A stretch of 46,823 nucleotides of DNA from Candidatus Altimarinota bacterium (lineage in GTDB: Bacteria > Patescibacteriota > Gracilibacteria > BD1-5 > UBA6164), in the NCBI GenBank assembly GCA_025210615.1, contig JAOARJ010000003.1:1-46823 (forward strand), written 5' to 3'. The notes beneath the pieces were generated by a model. It saw only the letters and a program-made list of their open reading frames with translations, was not told the origin of the DNA and did not search any database. Numbering within the stretch: position 1 is the stretch's first letter; the number at the start of each line of letters is the position of its first letter. Shown here piece by piece: positions 9,327 to 20,581 of the stretch. Made by a program: the position numbers and the translations under genes.

Positions 9327-11735
9327 TTATACTGCTCTTGAATCATCTCTTCATAAACGACATTTATCTAATCTAGTAATAAGAGGAGACTCTTTTCTTA
9401 AATGTATTGCATATTTTCACTTTTCTACTTCTTTTACCTCAAATAACCTCCTTATCTCAAACTTATTATCTTTTGGAGTTCCATCTCAAAATGGATTTTG
9501 TTGAAATACTATATTGTATTGAACGTTATCTTGCCCTAAAGCATACACCTTAGAATCTTCTCTTCCAAGTCATCAAATTTCAACTTCAATTCTAAAGTCC
9601 CCTAATAACTCATTTTGACTTCTTTGTAAGTCTGATGAAAACATTTCTGAAAGCATCTTCTTCAAAGAGGCTAGTCTCTTTTCTAAAACTTTAGACAATT
9701 GTGTTGATTTATCCAAATCTTCTAGTTTTCTAGATATACCCCACGGTGATTTAACAACTTTATCAATATCTAGTAATGATATTCTACCCAAAAAATCATT
9801 AATATCAAGTTCTTCATCAACAATATCATGTAAAACGGCTCCTGGAGTATCCTCTCAATCTTTTTCTTCAAAAAACATAGTTATTTCATCTCATCATAAT
9901 CAAATTTCTATATTTCAGACATCAGGAATTTCTTCTCTATCAATATTCTTTATTTCATTAGCACTATCAATCATTCTAGAAGTAACTTGATGTACAGAAT
10001 AAATCCAGATATCTTCTCTTGCTTTTTGAGCTTTTCACCTTGCTTCAGATAATTGTCTTTCATTTGCTCAATTATCTTCCAATTCTGAATAATGATTTTT
10101 CGCCTTAAAGTATGAGTGAATATTTTTTCTTATATTCAAAAGATTTTGAACTGACATAGAGATAATATCAACAAACATAAGTTTTCATTTTTTTCAAGCT
10201 ACTTGTGAAGGAAATGATTTTTTATCTAAAAATCATTTATAATTATTCAAAATTAAATCATCTAATTCATCACAAATATATTTTATTCTATAATCATAAT
10301 TATTTGATAATACTTCTTCTCATTCTTCAAGCTCTCAATCTAGAAGTTGTCTAGTTATTGCTTCTGGTTTAAAATCTTCAACACTTGGATTTCTCAGAAA
10401 ACTTTTTAAATTTTTAATTCTTTTCATTTCCTCTTCAGTCATAATAATTCAACGATCTAATAGTTTTTTATTAGCTAAAAAAGGTAAAATGCTTTTTCAA
10501 TTCAATTCATAAGAATTTATTATTTTCTTAAGATCTCAATATAAATCAGTATCTTGATATAACTCTTTTTTTCTTATAAAATCCATTATTTCCTGATCAG
10601 GTTTTCAATTATCATCAAATAAACGAACCATCTCTCTTCTTATAAACTTCTTTCATTCATCTTCTCATTTTCAATCAACTTCATAAAATTGATAATAAAA
10701 TCAATTTACAACCTCTCAAACTTGTTTTGGTTGTCCATTTTCATCTGTCAATTTTGTTGAATAAATAGGCTTTCACTCTATAAATCATATTTGTTCTCAT
10801 TCTCCATCTTCTTTATCAAATACAAATCTTCATTTTATAAATCAAACTTGCTTTGTCTTAGTTTCATCAGAATAAACTTTTCTTCAATCCAAATCAATAA
10901 CTCCCAATGGTTCTCAATCACGATTTAAAGCTTGACATTCTTGACTACAATTTGCTCTATATTCAGAATAAAACTCCTCTTCTAAATTTTCTATTTCATC
11001 TAATTCTACAAATTCATCTCCTGATTTTTTCGCTCCATTTTTAGCTATTTGTTCTATAAAGTCAGCGATAAATATAATTTTTTCTCTCTGATTTTCAGTT
11101 TTTGGAACCTTACTATTCAAAAAATTAACCTTTAAAGTATTCTCAGATTCTTCTGATTTTTTATTTTCTTTTGATACTTGTCTAAAAATTTCATCTAATT
11201 TATCTTGTAAAGATTTTTCATCTATTCATAAGGATTGCGTTTCTCATTTTAGTAAAAATGTAGTATAATTTGTCCAAACTACTTCAAATCAATTTTTATC
11301 TAAAACTTCTTGTTTAAATCTCGACACAATTTCATCTACAAATGGTTGTCCATAAATATCATTCATATCTTTTATGCCAGAAAAAGTGAAATTACAAATG
11401 TCATCTCATTCTTCTAGTAATAAAATATCATACATAGGATGATTCTCATTTATCCTAGCTTCTATCGCTTTTATTTCTATTTCACTAAGCCTTTCTACTT
11501 TCCTTTCCCTAAGTAAATTGATTAAGAATTTCATATTCAAAATATCAATTTCATTTCATCTATTTAATTCTAATAAAATTTTTTCTCTTTTGCGCCCCTC
11601 ACCTGAAGTTAATTCATTAATACAAAAAGGACCATCTTCTTGAGACTTAAAAATTGCATCTGCAATAACTGCATCTACTTCTAAAGAGGTCACCTCTTCC
11701 TGTCATCATCATATAAATCAAGTCCTACTTGGCAT
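9327..11735 (-). CDS. Large unknown cytoplasmic protein with a GGDE motif, 802 aa
   Basis: Open from ATG 11735 to TAA 9327 with TGA as Gly. There is no signal peptide or membrane segment. Residues about 270-340 carry three 'VGFIKGRFV/IGFIEGKPI/VGEVVNGFY'-type beta motifs, each about 20-25 residues apart, possibly small beta repeats. Residues about 520-640 include 'KLMFVDIISMSVQNLLNIRK' and, further on, 'IEIGLGGDEITMFFEE' (GGDE at 614-617), which resembles the metal-binding and GG(D/E)EF motifs of diguanylate cyclases with an unusually long spacer. A degenerate nucleotide-cyclase fold is possible, but the D-to-GGDE distance (about 95 residues against about 45) makes this weak. The rest matches nothing I know. 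It starts the operon that runs to the HAD gene. Confidence 0.7.
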
Positions 11736-11929
11736 CACAAATAAATTAAGTTACAAATTTACTATTTTATTATTAAATAGTTGATATTTTTTTGAATTTT
11801 ATATCTAATTTTTATATTATTCTCTTTGATTATACCATAAAAATAAAAAAAAAGCAAAAATTTTGTAATTTAAATTTTATTGATATAATACACATAAATA
11901 TCTGATTCTATAAAAATATTTAATAAAAA
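11736..11929. promoter_or_regulatory. Divergent intergenic region
   Basis: 194 bases between the divergent starts of the 802-aa gene and the flippase gene, extremely AT-rich with several TATAAT-like boxes (for example around 11885). It must hold promoters for both directions, but I cannot choose individual sites with confidence. Confidence 0.4.
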
Positions 11930-13450
11930 ATGATAGACAAGACAGAAAATACTACCTGACTAAAAGAGAAATTTTTAAAAAAATGATTTTGGCTTTATTT
12001 TTTTTCGCTTTTATCAGCTCCTATTTGATACATAATTAAAATTATAATTTCTGGACAATTGTCTGTTGAAGATATTTGAATAATTTATTGAATTATATCT
12101 TTATTAACACTATTATCCAGTCTAAATGATTTTTGATTTACAGAAAGTTTTAAATATTTTATCCCAAAATACCTAGAAGAAAAAAGACTTGATAAAGCAA
12201 AAACTGTTTTATTTTTATGAGCTAGTGCTCAAATTATAACCTCTATAATAATTTTTTTAATTATATTTTTTTCATCAAATTTTATCTGATTAAATTATTT
12301 TAGTAGCCCTATTGCTTGAGAAGTTTTAAAGATTTTTTCATTATTTTTTATTTTAATAAATATTTTTCAAATTTCTACTACTTTTTTTAGTGCTATTCAA
12401 AATACTTTTTTGGAAAAATGAGTAATGTTTTTAAGAAGTATTTTTAACTTAACCTTTGTTATATATCTTCTATTTATTGACAATGTTACACTAAATTCAG
12501 TATCTTATGTTTTCGTAATTTGATTATTTTTAACAACTATTATTTCTAGCATTATTTTTTGGACAAAATATTATAAAAAACACTTTAAAAATCAAAAATT
12601 ATTCTGTAATAAAAAATTTATATCTAGCATTTTCAAATATTCTATTGTAGCATTATTTTCAGCACAAGTATGAACATTATTAAGTCAAGTTGATACCCAA
12701 ATGGTAATTTATATTTTATGAACAAAAGATGCTTGATATTATTCAAATTATTTAAGCCTAGTTACGCTGCCATTTTTATTAATTTGACCGTTATTGTGAT
12801 TTTTATTACCTGTTTTTTCGGGGCTTAATGCAAATAATAATAGAGAAGATATCTATAAAGTAAAAAATTCTTTATTTAAATATTTCTGAATTATTTCTAT
12901 TAGTGCTTGATTTTTCTTGCTTTGATTAAGCCAAAATTTTGCTTATATTTTCTTCTGAGAAAAATTCTTACCCTCTTGAAATATTTTACTTTATTCATCA
13001 ATGTTTTTAGTATTTAACTTCTTATTACAAATAAATTTTGCAGTATTATGATGAATCTGAAAAGTAAGAGATAGAGCAGAAATTCTATCTTACGCACTTT
13101 TATTAAATATAATCACAAATATAATTTTTATAAAGATTTTCTGAGTTTGATGAGCAGCATTGGCAACAGGATTATGATGGATATTTATTTTCTTTTTTAG
13201 TGAAAAAAAGTTGAAAAAAGATAATTTACACTTAAAATCATGTCCTACTTATTTTTTAAAAACATTTCTAGCTTGAATAATTTTAGCGCTCATTTTATCA
13301 CAAATTAATTTACTAGATTTATCAAGATTAAAGGCATTATGAGCATTATTTATAATTTTTATTGTATATCTGTTTATAATGATTATAATAAATAAGTCTG
13401 ATGCGAAAAATTTCATAACAGAAATCAAAAAAATAAGACAAAAAAAATAA
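11930..13450 (+). CDS. Polysaccharide/lipid flippase (MOP superfamily, Wzx/MATE-like)
   Basis: A 506-residue polytopic membrane protein with about 12-14 hydrophobic segments. The opening 'GFWLYFFSLLSAPIGYIIKIIISGQLSVEDIGIIYGIISL' region is typical of polysaccharide biosynthesis flippases (here shown by APIGY and the LSVEDxG motif). Later 'STFFSAIQNTF', 'LLSQVDTQMVIYILGTKDAGYYSNY' and 'VGGAALATG' fit the Wzx/MurJ-like fold. It probably flips undecaprenyl-linked saccharides or another lipid-linked precursor outward. The substrate cannot be inferred because no glycosyltransferase is nearby. It is followed after 24 bases by the prepilin peptidase gene. Confidence 0.88.
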
Positions 13451-13474
13451 CTTTTTAATAAAAAATAACACAAA

Positions 13475-14518
13475 ATGGAACTATTAATTATCATTTTTAT
13501 CTACATTTTAGGTACAATTTTCTGAAGTTTTTCTAGTGTTGTAATATCTAGAATTAGAAAAAAAGAAAAATGAATCTTTATGTGAAGAAGCCACTGTACA
13601 AGCTGTAATACAACTTTACAAGCCCGTGACTTAATCCCTATCTTTTCATATGTTTTTTCAAGATGAAAATGTAGATTCTGCAACCAAAAAGTCAGTGCAC
13701 TATATCCAATCTTAGAAATTGTAATGTGAACTGTTTTTGCTTTATGAGCTTATTTTTTCGTAGATTTAAATTATTTAATAATGTGAAATTCTATTGAATT
13801 TTTTAGATTATTTTTTGTTTTATATATTAGTTTTTTCAGCATTGTCTATATGTTTTATGACATTTTATATTTAGAAATTCCAGAAACAGTAATGAAATTA
13901 TTAATATTTCCTACTTTCTGAATTTTAGCTTTGCAAACTGTATTTAATACAAAATTATTACCATTTTTTGATAATATAAATTTGGTTCAAAGTACTCAAG
14001 TTATATCTATCATTATCAGTTTTTTAATTTTAATAGGCTTATATATGGTTATGACAATGCCATTAAAAAATGACAAGTTAGACACTCTTAAGGATTTCTG
14101 AATAATAATTTTTTCTTATATTTTATTATTTATTTTACATAGTTTTTGATTTGATTTAAGCAATATTCCTATTTTAAATTGAATTTTGGCAAGTTTAATT
14201 ATTTTTGCTTTCTTTTTTCTGCAATATTATTTTTCAAACTGAAAAGCAATTTGATGATGAGATTTTTTAATATGAATTTTTATGGGATTATTATTATGAC
14301 TTAATTATTGATTTTTTTGAATCATTTGCTCATATTTATTCTGAAGTATAGTTTGATTATGAGTTGTTTTTAGACAATATTTAAGACAACTTAATTCTGA
14401 TAAAGATTTAATAAATACTATTATTCCTTTTGGTCCATTCTTGGCTATGGGAATGTTCTTTGTAATATATTTCCATAAATATTTATGAGATATTTTTTGA
14501 GAGTTAATGTTTTTCTAA
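13475..14518 (+). CDS. pilD: Prepilin peptidase (type IV leader peptidase, PilD family)
   Basis: A 347-residue polytopic aspartyl protease that cleaves and methylates type IV prepilins. The N-terminal part has 'GTIFGSFSSVVISRI' and the two-CxxC zinc-type region 'HCTSCNTTLQARDLIPIFSY' then 'GKCRFCNQKVS'. The first catalytic Asp lies in 'MFYDILYLEIPE' and the second in 'AIGGGDFLIGIFMGLLLG' (GxGD). The end 'IPFGPFLAMGM' is characteristic. It is somewhat longer than the usual 250-290 residues owing to extra transmembrane segments between the two aspartates. Several glycines here, including two of GGGD, are TGA. It implies a type IV pilus or competence pilus, though no pilin gene is in the window. 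Confidence 0.93.
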
Positions 14519-14537
14519 AAAATATTAATAAATAAAA

Positions 14538-14557
14538 TTTGCTTTTTGTAAAGCAAA
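14538..14557. repeat. Inverted repeat after prepilin peptidase gene
   Basis: TTTGCTTT and AAAGCAAA pair as an 8-bp stem with a 4-base loop. It lacks a T run on the plus strand, so it is at best a weak terminator. Confidence 0.4.
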
Positions 14558-14622
14558 AACTTTTGGAAAAATCGCAAAAATAAAGTAAAATTAATACCAA
14601 TATAAAAAATAAATATTAAATT

Positions 14623-15162
14623 ATGAACAAAAACAAAATTACAGCATTAAAGGATTTGATTATTTCCGCTGAAAGCTCTATTGAAAACGCAAAAGCTATT
14701 TTAAAAGAAATTATGGATGAAGAATGAATTAAAGATTCTTCTTTAAAAGTAAATTTGTCAACAACTTGACTAAATAGCTACACAGAAGCTGACATGAAGA
14801 TTGTAGAATGAGTTTTTACTTGAGAAGAAATGTTAGGTTCAGACTGAAATAAATACCCTATTGCTGCTAATTATGCTAGTAAATCAAAATTAGTTCAATG
14901 AGATAAATTAAAACTAACAATAGACCCAACAGGAAGAATGACTTATAAGCAAATAGAGCCAATAGAAAGAGAAACAAAAATCTGAATTTTAGCTATGGAT
15001 AAAGATAAATATCAAGTTATGATAGACTGAAAAGCATATAATTTATTAACTGCTGCTGTAACTCATTATAGAGCAAATATTTGAGATTCAATCACTGTTA
15101 TTATACCAAAATGAAAAAAAGCTACTTATGCAGCTGTAGAATGAATTGTTCCTAATAATTAA
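14623..15162 (+). CDS. Conserved CPR protein of unknown function, 179 aa
   Basis: A helical N-terminal segment (residues 1-45, 'LKDLIISAESSIENAKAILK') is followed by a beta-rich domain with 'VEGVFTGEEMLGSDGNKYPI', 'NYASKSKLVQGDKLKLTI', 'YKQIEPIERETKIGIL' and 'AAVTHYRANIGDSITVIIPK'. From memory this pattern recurs in conserved hypothetical proteins across CPR genomes, where it has no assigned function. The beta part resembles a small OB- or SH3-like fold (inference from the alternation). There is no signal peptide. The start ATG 14623 follows an A/T-rich leader without Shine-Dalgarno. It ends at a terminator shared with the convergent fibrinogen-like gene. Confidence 0.85.
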
Positions 15163-15180
15163 AATATAATCAAAATTAAA

Positions 15181-15206
15181 AAACTCTAGATTAATTTCTA
15201 GAGTTT
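15181..15206. terminator. Bidirectional intrinsic terminator
   Basis: AAACTCTAGA and TCTAGAGTTT form a perfect 10-bp stem around TTAATT, followed by a T run on the plus strand and preceded by an A run for the minus strand. It separates convergent genes. Confidence 0.85.
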
Positions 15207-15212
15207 ATTTTT

Positions 15213-16088
15213 TTATCTTACATAAGTTTTATACCGAGTTGCTGTCCAACTTTTACAAGCATTGACACTTGCTACATGTCATTTATATAATCAGATTTCT
15301 TTACAAATTCAATTATTAGGATAATGATCTCATCAAGTTCTACTTGTTGTCAAATGTAAATATACAAAGGTTAAATCACTTTGTCATCAACAGATTCATG
15401 GATAAGGTGGTTTTGAAGTAAGCCGAGTCGCACTACAATCCAAATTTCTAGACATATATGTACCTAATCATCCTCATGTAACTGACTTAGCAGCCTTAGC
15501 TTTATAAACACCTCATCAATAATTAAAAGTAAATAATAATTCATTATAAGTAAATTTTTTATAACTTACATAATATTGAGAAGTATTAGCAAAATAATAA
15601 AAACTTTCATCTATATTACTTGAATCCCAAGTGAAAGTAGGAAATCAAGCTGCAGTATAATTTGAACTTGTCGCAGCATATATTCAAGTCCAACCTCATC
15701 AATCTGTTGTCATATCACAATAAACTTGAAATGCATCAGCAGAATCTCATCAATTTGGATATATCCAATACATTCAATCTTGATTAAGATAAGAATTATC
15801 TTGAATTAATATATCTTTACATGACTTTCAAGGATTTCATTCACTTCAAATTTTTTCTCACAAACATTTTCAGCTATTATCACATATTTTCCCAGTTACA
15901 TATAGTTTTCAGTTTAGTTTTATATCAGTTCAAGACACATCTATTTTATTAGTTAAGCTAGATATATTTTCCCAAGTAGAATTATCTAAAACTTCTCAAG
16001 AATTTTTCGTAACAGTAATAGCACCAATAAAATTAGCTAAATATATTCAGCTTAATAGTATTGATAAAACTAAAATTATTTTTCTCAT
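15213..16088 (-). CDS. Secreted fibrinogen-like domain protein (paralogue 1)
   Basis: A 291-residue exported protein with a signal peptide (RKIILVLSILLSG). After a short beta segment, residues about 85-130 read 'CLGEKIGSEGNPGKSCKDIL' and then 'GDSADAFQVYCDMTTDGGGW', the YCDM-x-TDGGGWT signature of fibrinogen C-terminal-like domains. The C-terminal half is rich in Ser, Thr, Tyr and Gly and has paired Cys. Bacterial proteins of this type are thought to act in surface recognition, but the ligand is unknown. It is clearly homologous over its first half to the gene at 27034-27900; the second halves differ. Glycines of the GGGW block include TGA codons. It is flanked by identical-core terminators on both sides, so it is a single transcription unit. 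Confidence 0.85.
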
Positions 16089-16164
16089 AAAAATTATAGA
16101 TTTTATTAAATATTTGTGTAATTATAACGTTTTTTATATGGAAAAGCAAATTTTATTTTTAAAA

Positions 16165-16190
16165 AAACTCTAGAAATTAATCTAGAGTTT
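16165..16190. terminator. Intrinsic terminator
   Basis: AAACTCTAGA and TCTAGAGTTT around AATTAA, nearly the mirror image of the hairpin at 15181-15206. On the minus strand it follows the RNase J stop (16196) and is followed by a T-rich tract. Confidence 0.8.
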
Positions 16191-16195
16191 ATTTT

Positions 16196-18223
16196 TTACA
16201 CAAACATAATTTTTACTATTGGTTCTTTCTCTATTTCTTGATAAATTAACGCTCCTAATTTTTTAGCTAAATGTTTTCTTCCTTTTTCTATATCTTCTGA
16301 AATTTTCTTATCATTATGCATCATCTCAATTGCTTTGTCATTTATTTTCTTCTTTAAATTTGCTAAATCCTTATTTATATTTGGTAATCCTGAAGCTATT
16401 ATTTCTGTTTTATAAGTATTTGCTTTTTTTGTTATAGCAACAACTATAACTCAAGAATCTTGTAATTGTTTTCTCTCATGCAAGTGATTTTCTCTTGTCA
16501 TTCATACTAATCATCAATCTACACTGACATATCTAGTTTTTACAAAACCTGATTTTTCTACTTTTGAATCTTTATTAAATTCAACTGTTTCTCAGTTTCT
16601 AAGAACTAATATTTTATCATCATTAAATCCTAATCCAGAAGCTATTTTAGCATTTTCATGAAGCATATATCTCTCTCAATAAATCGGCATATAATACTCC
16701 GGTTTTATAAGATTTATCATCTTTTTTATATCTTCTTGTCTAGCATGCCCTCAAGCATGAATATTACTAGTTCTATAATGATGAATATCTACTCAAGCCT
16801 CTAAACAAAGCCCAAATAATTCTTGTACACTTCTTTCATTTCCAGGAATAACTGATGAAGAAAATACAACAGTATCTCATTTTTGGAATTTAGTATCTTT
16901 TGATTCTCAAGTTGCTATTCTCATAAGCGCGGCAAATCTCTCTCATTGTGCTCAAGTACAACAGATTGTTACCATATGATCAGGAAGTACATCAGCCTCT
17001 TCCATGGAGATTAGAGTATCTGGTTTATGTTTTACATATCACAATTTTTTGGCTATATTCATATAGTCATTCATTCACTTTCCTAGTAAAACAACTTTTC
17101 TTCATAATTTTTCAGAAGTTTTTATTATCAAAGCTATTCTATCTATAATAGAGGCAAAAGTCGCTGTAATAATTCTTCAATTTGCTTTACTAAAAATTTC
17201 TTCTAATGGCTCTACAATAGTCTTTTCAGAGATAGATGCTCAGGTCATAAAAGAATTTGTAGAATCTGATAATAACATTTTTACTCACATAGCGCCAAAA
17301 CTTTCTAGCGTTTTATAGTTTACACTTGGTCTAAAATCTGGTGGGTCTTGGTCAAATTTCCAATCTCAAGTATGAACTATTCTACCAGCTGGAGTTGAAA
17401 TTAATAATCAAACACTATCAGGAATAGAGTGGTCTACTACAAAAGGAAGAGCATTAAAATAAGTTCAAATATTTACTCAAGAATCCTTATTATATTCAAA
17501 CATAAGCGGAGAATATCAAAAATCAGATTGTTTCATTTTGATTAATTCATAAGCCATAGGAGTCGCAAAAATAGGTACTCATTTACCAAACTGTTTTATC
17601 AAATGAGGAATTCAACCAATATGGTCAATATGCCCATGAGTAATAGCAATTCAAACAACTTTTTTATCTTTTAAATAAGTTAAATCAGGTACTCTAAAAT
17701 TTATACCAAAAGAGTATTGATCAGGAAATTGCAATCCCATATCAACAACCAAAACTTCATTATTATATTCAAATCAAATACAATTTATACCAACTTGTTC
17801 AAACCCTCAAAAAGCAATAACTCTTAAAGTATTTTTAGGAGTTTTTTTCGCTCATTGTTTTTTCATAGGATGATGCTTTGAATAAGCTTCAGCTGGTGTA
17901 GAAAATGGAAATTTTTTAGGATTTTTTCTTTTTTTCTTATAAATATAACTTTCTCATAAAGATACTCTATTTTTATTAAAATTTCCTCTAGGATTATTTT
18001 TTTTATTATTTCCTTTATTATTATTGTTATTATTTTTATTTTCTACTTTTCTAACTACTTTTAATTTAGAATTATTATTTTGTTTATTTCCTTCTTGAGT
18101 ATTAGCTGAAGCAGTAGATTTATTATCATTATTATTACGATATTTATTCTTTATATCATCAATTAATTTTTGAGATCTTTTTACTGATTCGTTAACTGCC
18201 GTTATATTATTTCCTCTTATCAT
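16196..18223 (-). CDS. rnj: Ribonuclease J with an Asn/Lys-rich N-terminal extension
   Basis: A metallo-beta-lactamase/beta-CASP ribonuclease of 675 residues that degrades and matures RNA in the cytoplasm. The zinc site is 'AITHGHIDHIGGIPHL' (HxHxDH) with later ligands in 'FVVDHSIPDSVG' and 'GRIVHTGDWKFDQDP'. The beta-CASP region includes 'LLSDSTNSFMTG', 'TVVFSSSVIPGNE' and the C-terminal catalytic site 'NIHAGGHARQEDIKKMINLI', then 'IYGERYMLHENAKIA'. The usual length is about 555; the extra 120 residues lie at the N-terminus and are low-complexity Asn/Lys, probably disordered and RNA- or degradosome-binding (inference). Start ATG 18223. No stop inside when TGA is Gly. Confidence 0.95.
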
Positions 18224-18631
18224 TTATTTTTTGTTATTATTAAATTAATTTTCTAAAATATTTACTAAATATTAAATTCAAAATATTGTTAAATACATAT
18301 TTGTGCATAAAAATAAAATAAATTTTATTCTTATAAAAAACATATATTTATCACACCAAAAATCTGTTTAAAAGCAGAAACTTTTAAATAATCTTATTCT
18401 ATAATTTTAAAGTTAAATATTTACTTAAATATTTTATGCAGAGAAATAAAATGTTTTTACATACTTATTTTCCCTAAACTCAACTGATTTAAATTTAATA
18501 CCAGTCTTCTTGCAGAGCATTATATCACTTTTTATTAAATAATCAAAATTTTTTTTTATTTTAAATAACTTGATTTTTACTATAAAATAGTTATAAATAT
18601 ACTAATTTATTTTATATTTTGATTATTTACT
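18224..18631. other. Intergenic region, 408 bases, no gene seen
   Basis: Very AT-rich stretch between divergent genes. I find no ORF above 20 codons and no RNA fold. A plausible plus-strand promoter for the next gene lies near 18568-18596 (TTGATT, then TATAAA/TATAAT-like boxes). Confidence 0.5.
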
Positions 18632-19777
18632 ATGACAAAGGATAATTCTGAATCATGACATAACGCTCTTTCTGAATGAAACAAATATTATATAGAAATG
18701 CAAGAAAAAAGAAATGAAATAATACAAATGACAGATGAATGTATAGAAACTTGAAAAATTCCAAATCCTCTTCCAGAGTGATTTACTGAAAGAATGTTTC
18801 AAAAAATAATTGACTTAGATAACCAAAAACTTAGTGACAGAGAAGCAGCAGCTCAGATGGCAACAATAAAAACAGAAGAATGAGAAATACTTTCTCCAAA
18901 ATTTAAAAAATTTGATATAACACATGATGAAATAACTGCAATAGCAAAATATTTATGAATAAAACAATGAATGCCGAAAGAATGAGTTTTTTGGCAATTA
19001 GAAATGTTAAGGTGTATAACTGTTTTTGGGTCTATAAAAGAAACAATAACTTGAAATGACTTAAAAGATGTTCCATACTTACAAGAAATATTTGCTGAAG
19101 ATTGGGAAAGAGAAAAATTATGAGTAGTATTATATAATATAAAAAAATGTACAGACCCAATTAGAAATTTTGTAAACTCTATACTATCAAAATTATTTGT
19201 AGATCCTATTCTTTTTACTTCAGAGAATCAAGAAATTTATAGTACTTTATCACAAACTCAAGAAGACGGTGAAGACAATATATATAATGTTAGAATTACA
19301 AGTAGCTGAAAGATTATGAAAGTCATTTCAAATAAATATCAAAATTTGGCATCAAAACCAGGCTTTCATGTGAACGCGACTTGAACAAGATGTGAAATTT
19401 ATCCTCCTCAAGCTAATATAACTGTTTTAAAAGTTTATAAAAATTATTTATCTTGAGTTAAAGAGCTTTTAGCATCAAAAGAATTACCTCATAATATAGA
19501 AGAATTAAAACAAAGAATTTTTGAAGAAGTTTGATTAGAAGTTGATATTTTTGATTTCAAAGGAAGTAAGCCTATTACAATTGAAGGTGTAACTGTAGCT
19601 TCTTATGAAATGAAATTTAAAGAATGATTAACAAAGCAAAATTTAGAAAAAGCTGTTGATAAAGCATTACGTTATCAATTAGTTCCTGGATGAGAAGATG
19701 GTAAATGAGAACTAGCTATATCAAAAGAAGATTATATTCAAATGTTAGAAGAAATATTCTGAAAATTAGATAATTAA
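18632..19777 (+). CDS. Unknown soluble protein, 381 aa
   Basis: Start ATG 18632, stop TAA 19775-19777. There is no signal peptide or membrane segment. The N-terminal 90 residues are charged and helical. A middle region contains 'DEITAIAKYLGIKQGMPKEG' and 'FGSIKETITGNDLKDVPYLQ', which could be a helical bundle. The C-terminal third has 'CEIYPPQANITVLKVYKNYL' and 'LKQRIFEEVGLEVDIFDFKG', then 'QLVPGGEDGKGELAISKEDY'. I recognise no family. It has its own terminator downstream and sits alone between RNase J and a membrane protein. Confidence 0.72.
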
Positions 19778-19778
19778 T

Positions 19779-19812
19779 AACTTAGCAATAAAAGCTAAGT
19801 TTTATTTTTTTC
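19779..19812 (+). terminator. Intrinsic terminator
   Basis: AACTTAGC and GCTAAGTT pair around a 7-base loop, followed by TTTATTTTTTT on the plus strand, directly after the stop of the 381-aa gene. Confidence 0.85.
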
Positions 19813-19882
19813 TTGCCTAAAAAATATTTTAAATATAATGATATAAAACTAGCTATAAAAAAGTAAAAATAATAAATTATTT

Positions 19883-20575
19883 ATGAATAATTTTGATAAA
19901 ACATTTTTTAAAAAATATGTCCCTGAATGACAAGAAATTTTATGAATCGTTCATGAACATTTTATCGTGATTATAGATAGAATTCTTGTTAATTTATTTT
20001 TTGGAGTATTGTTACCGGTTTTTTTATATATTGAATCATGATTAATCCAAGAAAAATTACCTTTTGAAGCATTAGAATGATTGTTATTTTTGGTCTTTTT
20101 CAAAACTATTTATGATGTTTTTGACCGGTATAATGATGTTTGGATAATAACTGATTCTGGAGTTGTAGATTTAGAATGGGCATTACTAGATACCTCAAAT
20201 GTAAGCTTAAAACACGATAATATAGAATGAATTGAAGTGGAACAAAAATGAATTTGGGATACAATTTTATGAAAATGAGATCTAATTATTCATAAGATTT
20301 GAGAATGAGATTTTAGGCTAAATAATGCTATTACACCTTATAAAGCTGTTGATGAAATAGAAGCTGCTTGAACTTGAAATTTTTGAAATGATATGGATTT
20401 TGAAGAAGAGGATATGCAAGAAGATAGATTTGATAAAATGATGAATATTTTAAGTGAAATGGTGGAAGACCATATGGAGAAAAAATGAAAATTCGAAAAT
20501 GAAAAAAATGAACAGTTAGAAGAGAAAAAGCAAAAATTAAAACGTAAATCTGGAACTATAGATTTAAGTGAATAA
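19883..20575 (+). CDS. Membrane protein with a PH-like domain, 230 aa
   Basis: The N-terminus is soluble ('KKYVPEGQEILGIVHEHFIV'), followed by two hydrophobic segments (about residues 35-60 and 72-90, 'ILVNLFFGVLLPVFLYI' and 'EGLLFLVFFKTIYDVF'). A beta-rich section follows with 'RYNDVWIITDSGVVDLEWAL' and 'HDNIEGIEVEQKGIWDTILGKGDLII', the pattern of bacterial PH (bPH/YdbS-like) domains ('DTILGKGDL' matches the usual 'G-x-L-x-G-x-G-x' turn). The C-terminus is a charged coiled coil ('EKKGKFENEKNEQLEEKKQK'). Function unknown; such proteins are membrane-associated. The call rests on pattern only. Confidence 0.7.
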
Positions 20576-20581
20576 TATAAT

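Noticed and set aside
9327-11735. Calling the GGDE protein an active diguanylate cyclase
   Set aside because: The spacing between the metal site and GGDE is about twice normal and other cyclase residues are not clear; only kept as a possible divergent relative.
18224-18631. Possible tRNA or small RNA in the long intergenic region
   Set aside because: No cloverleaf with T-arm motif and no GC-rich stem was seen.
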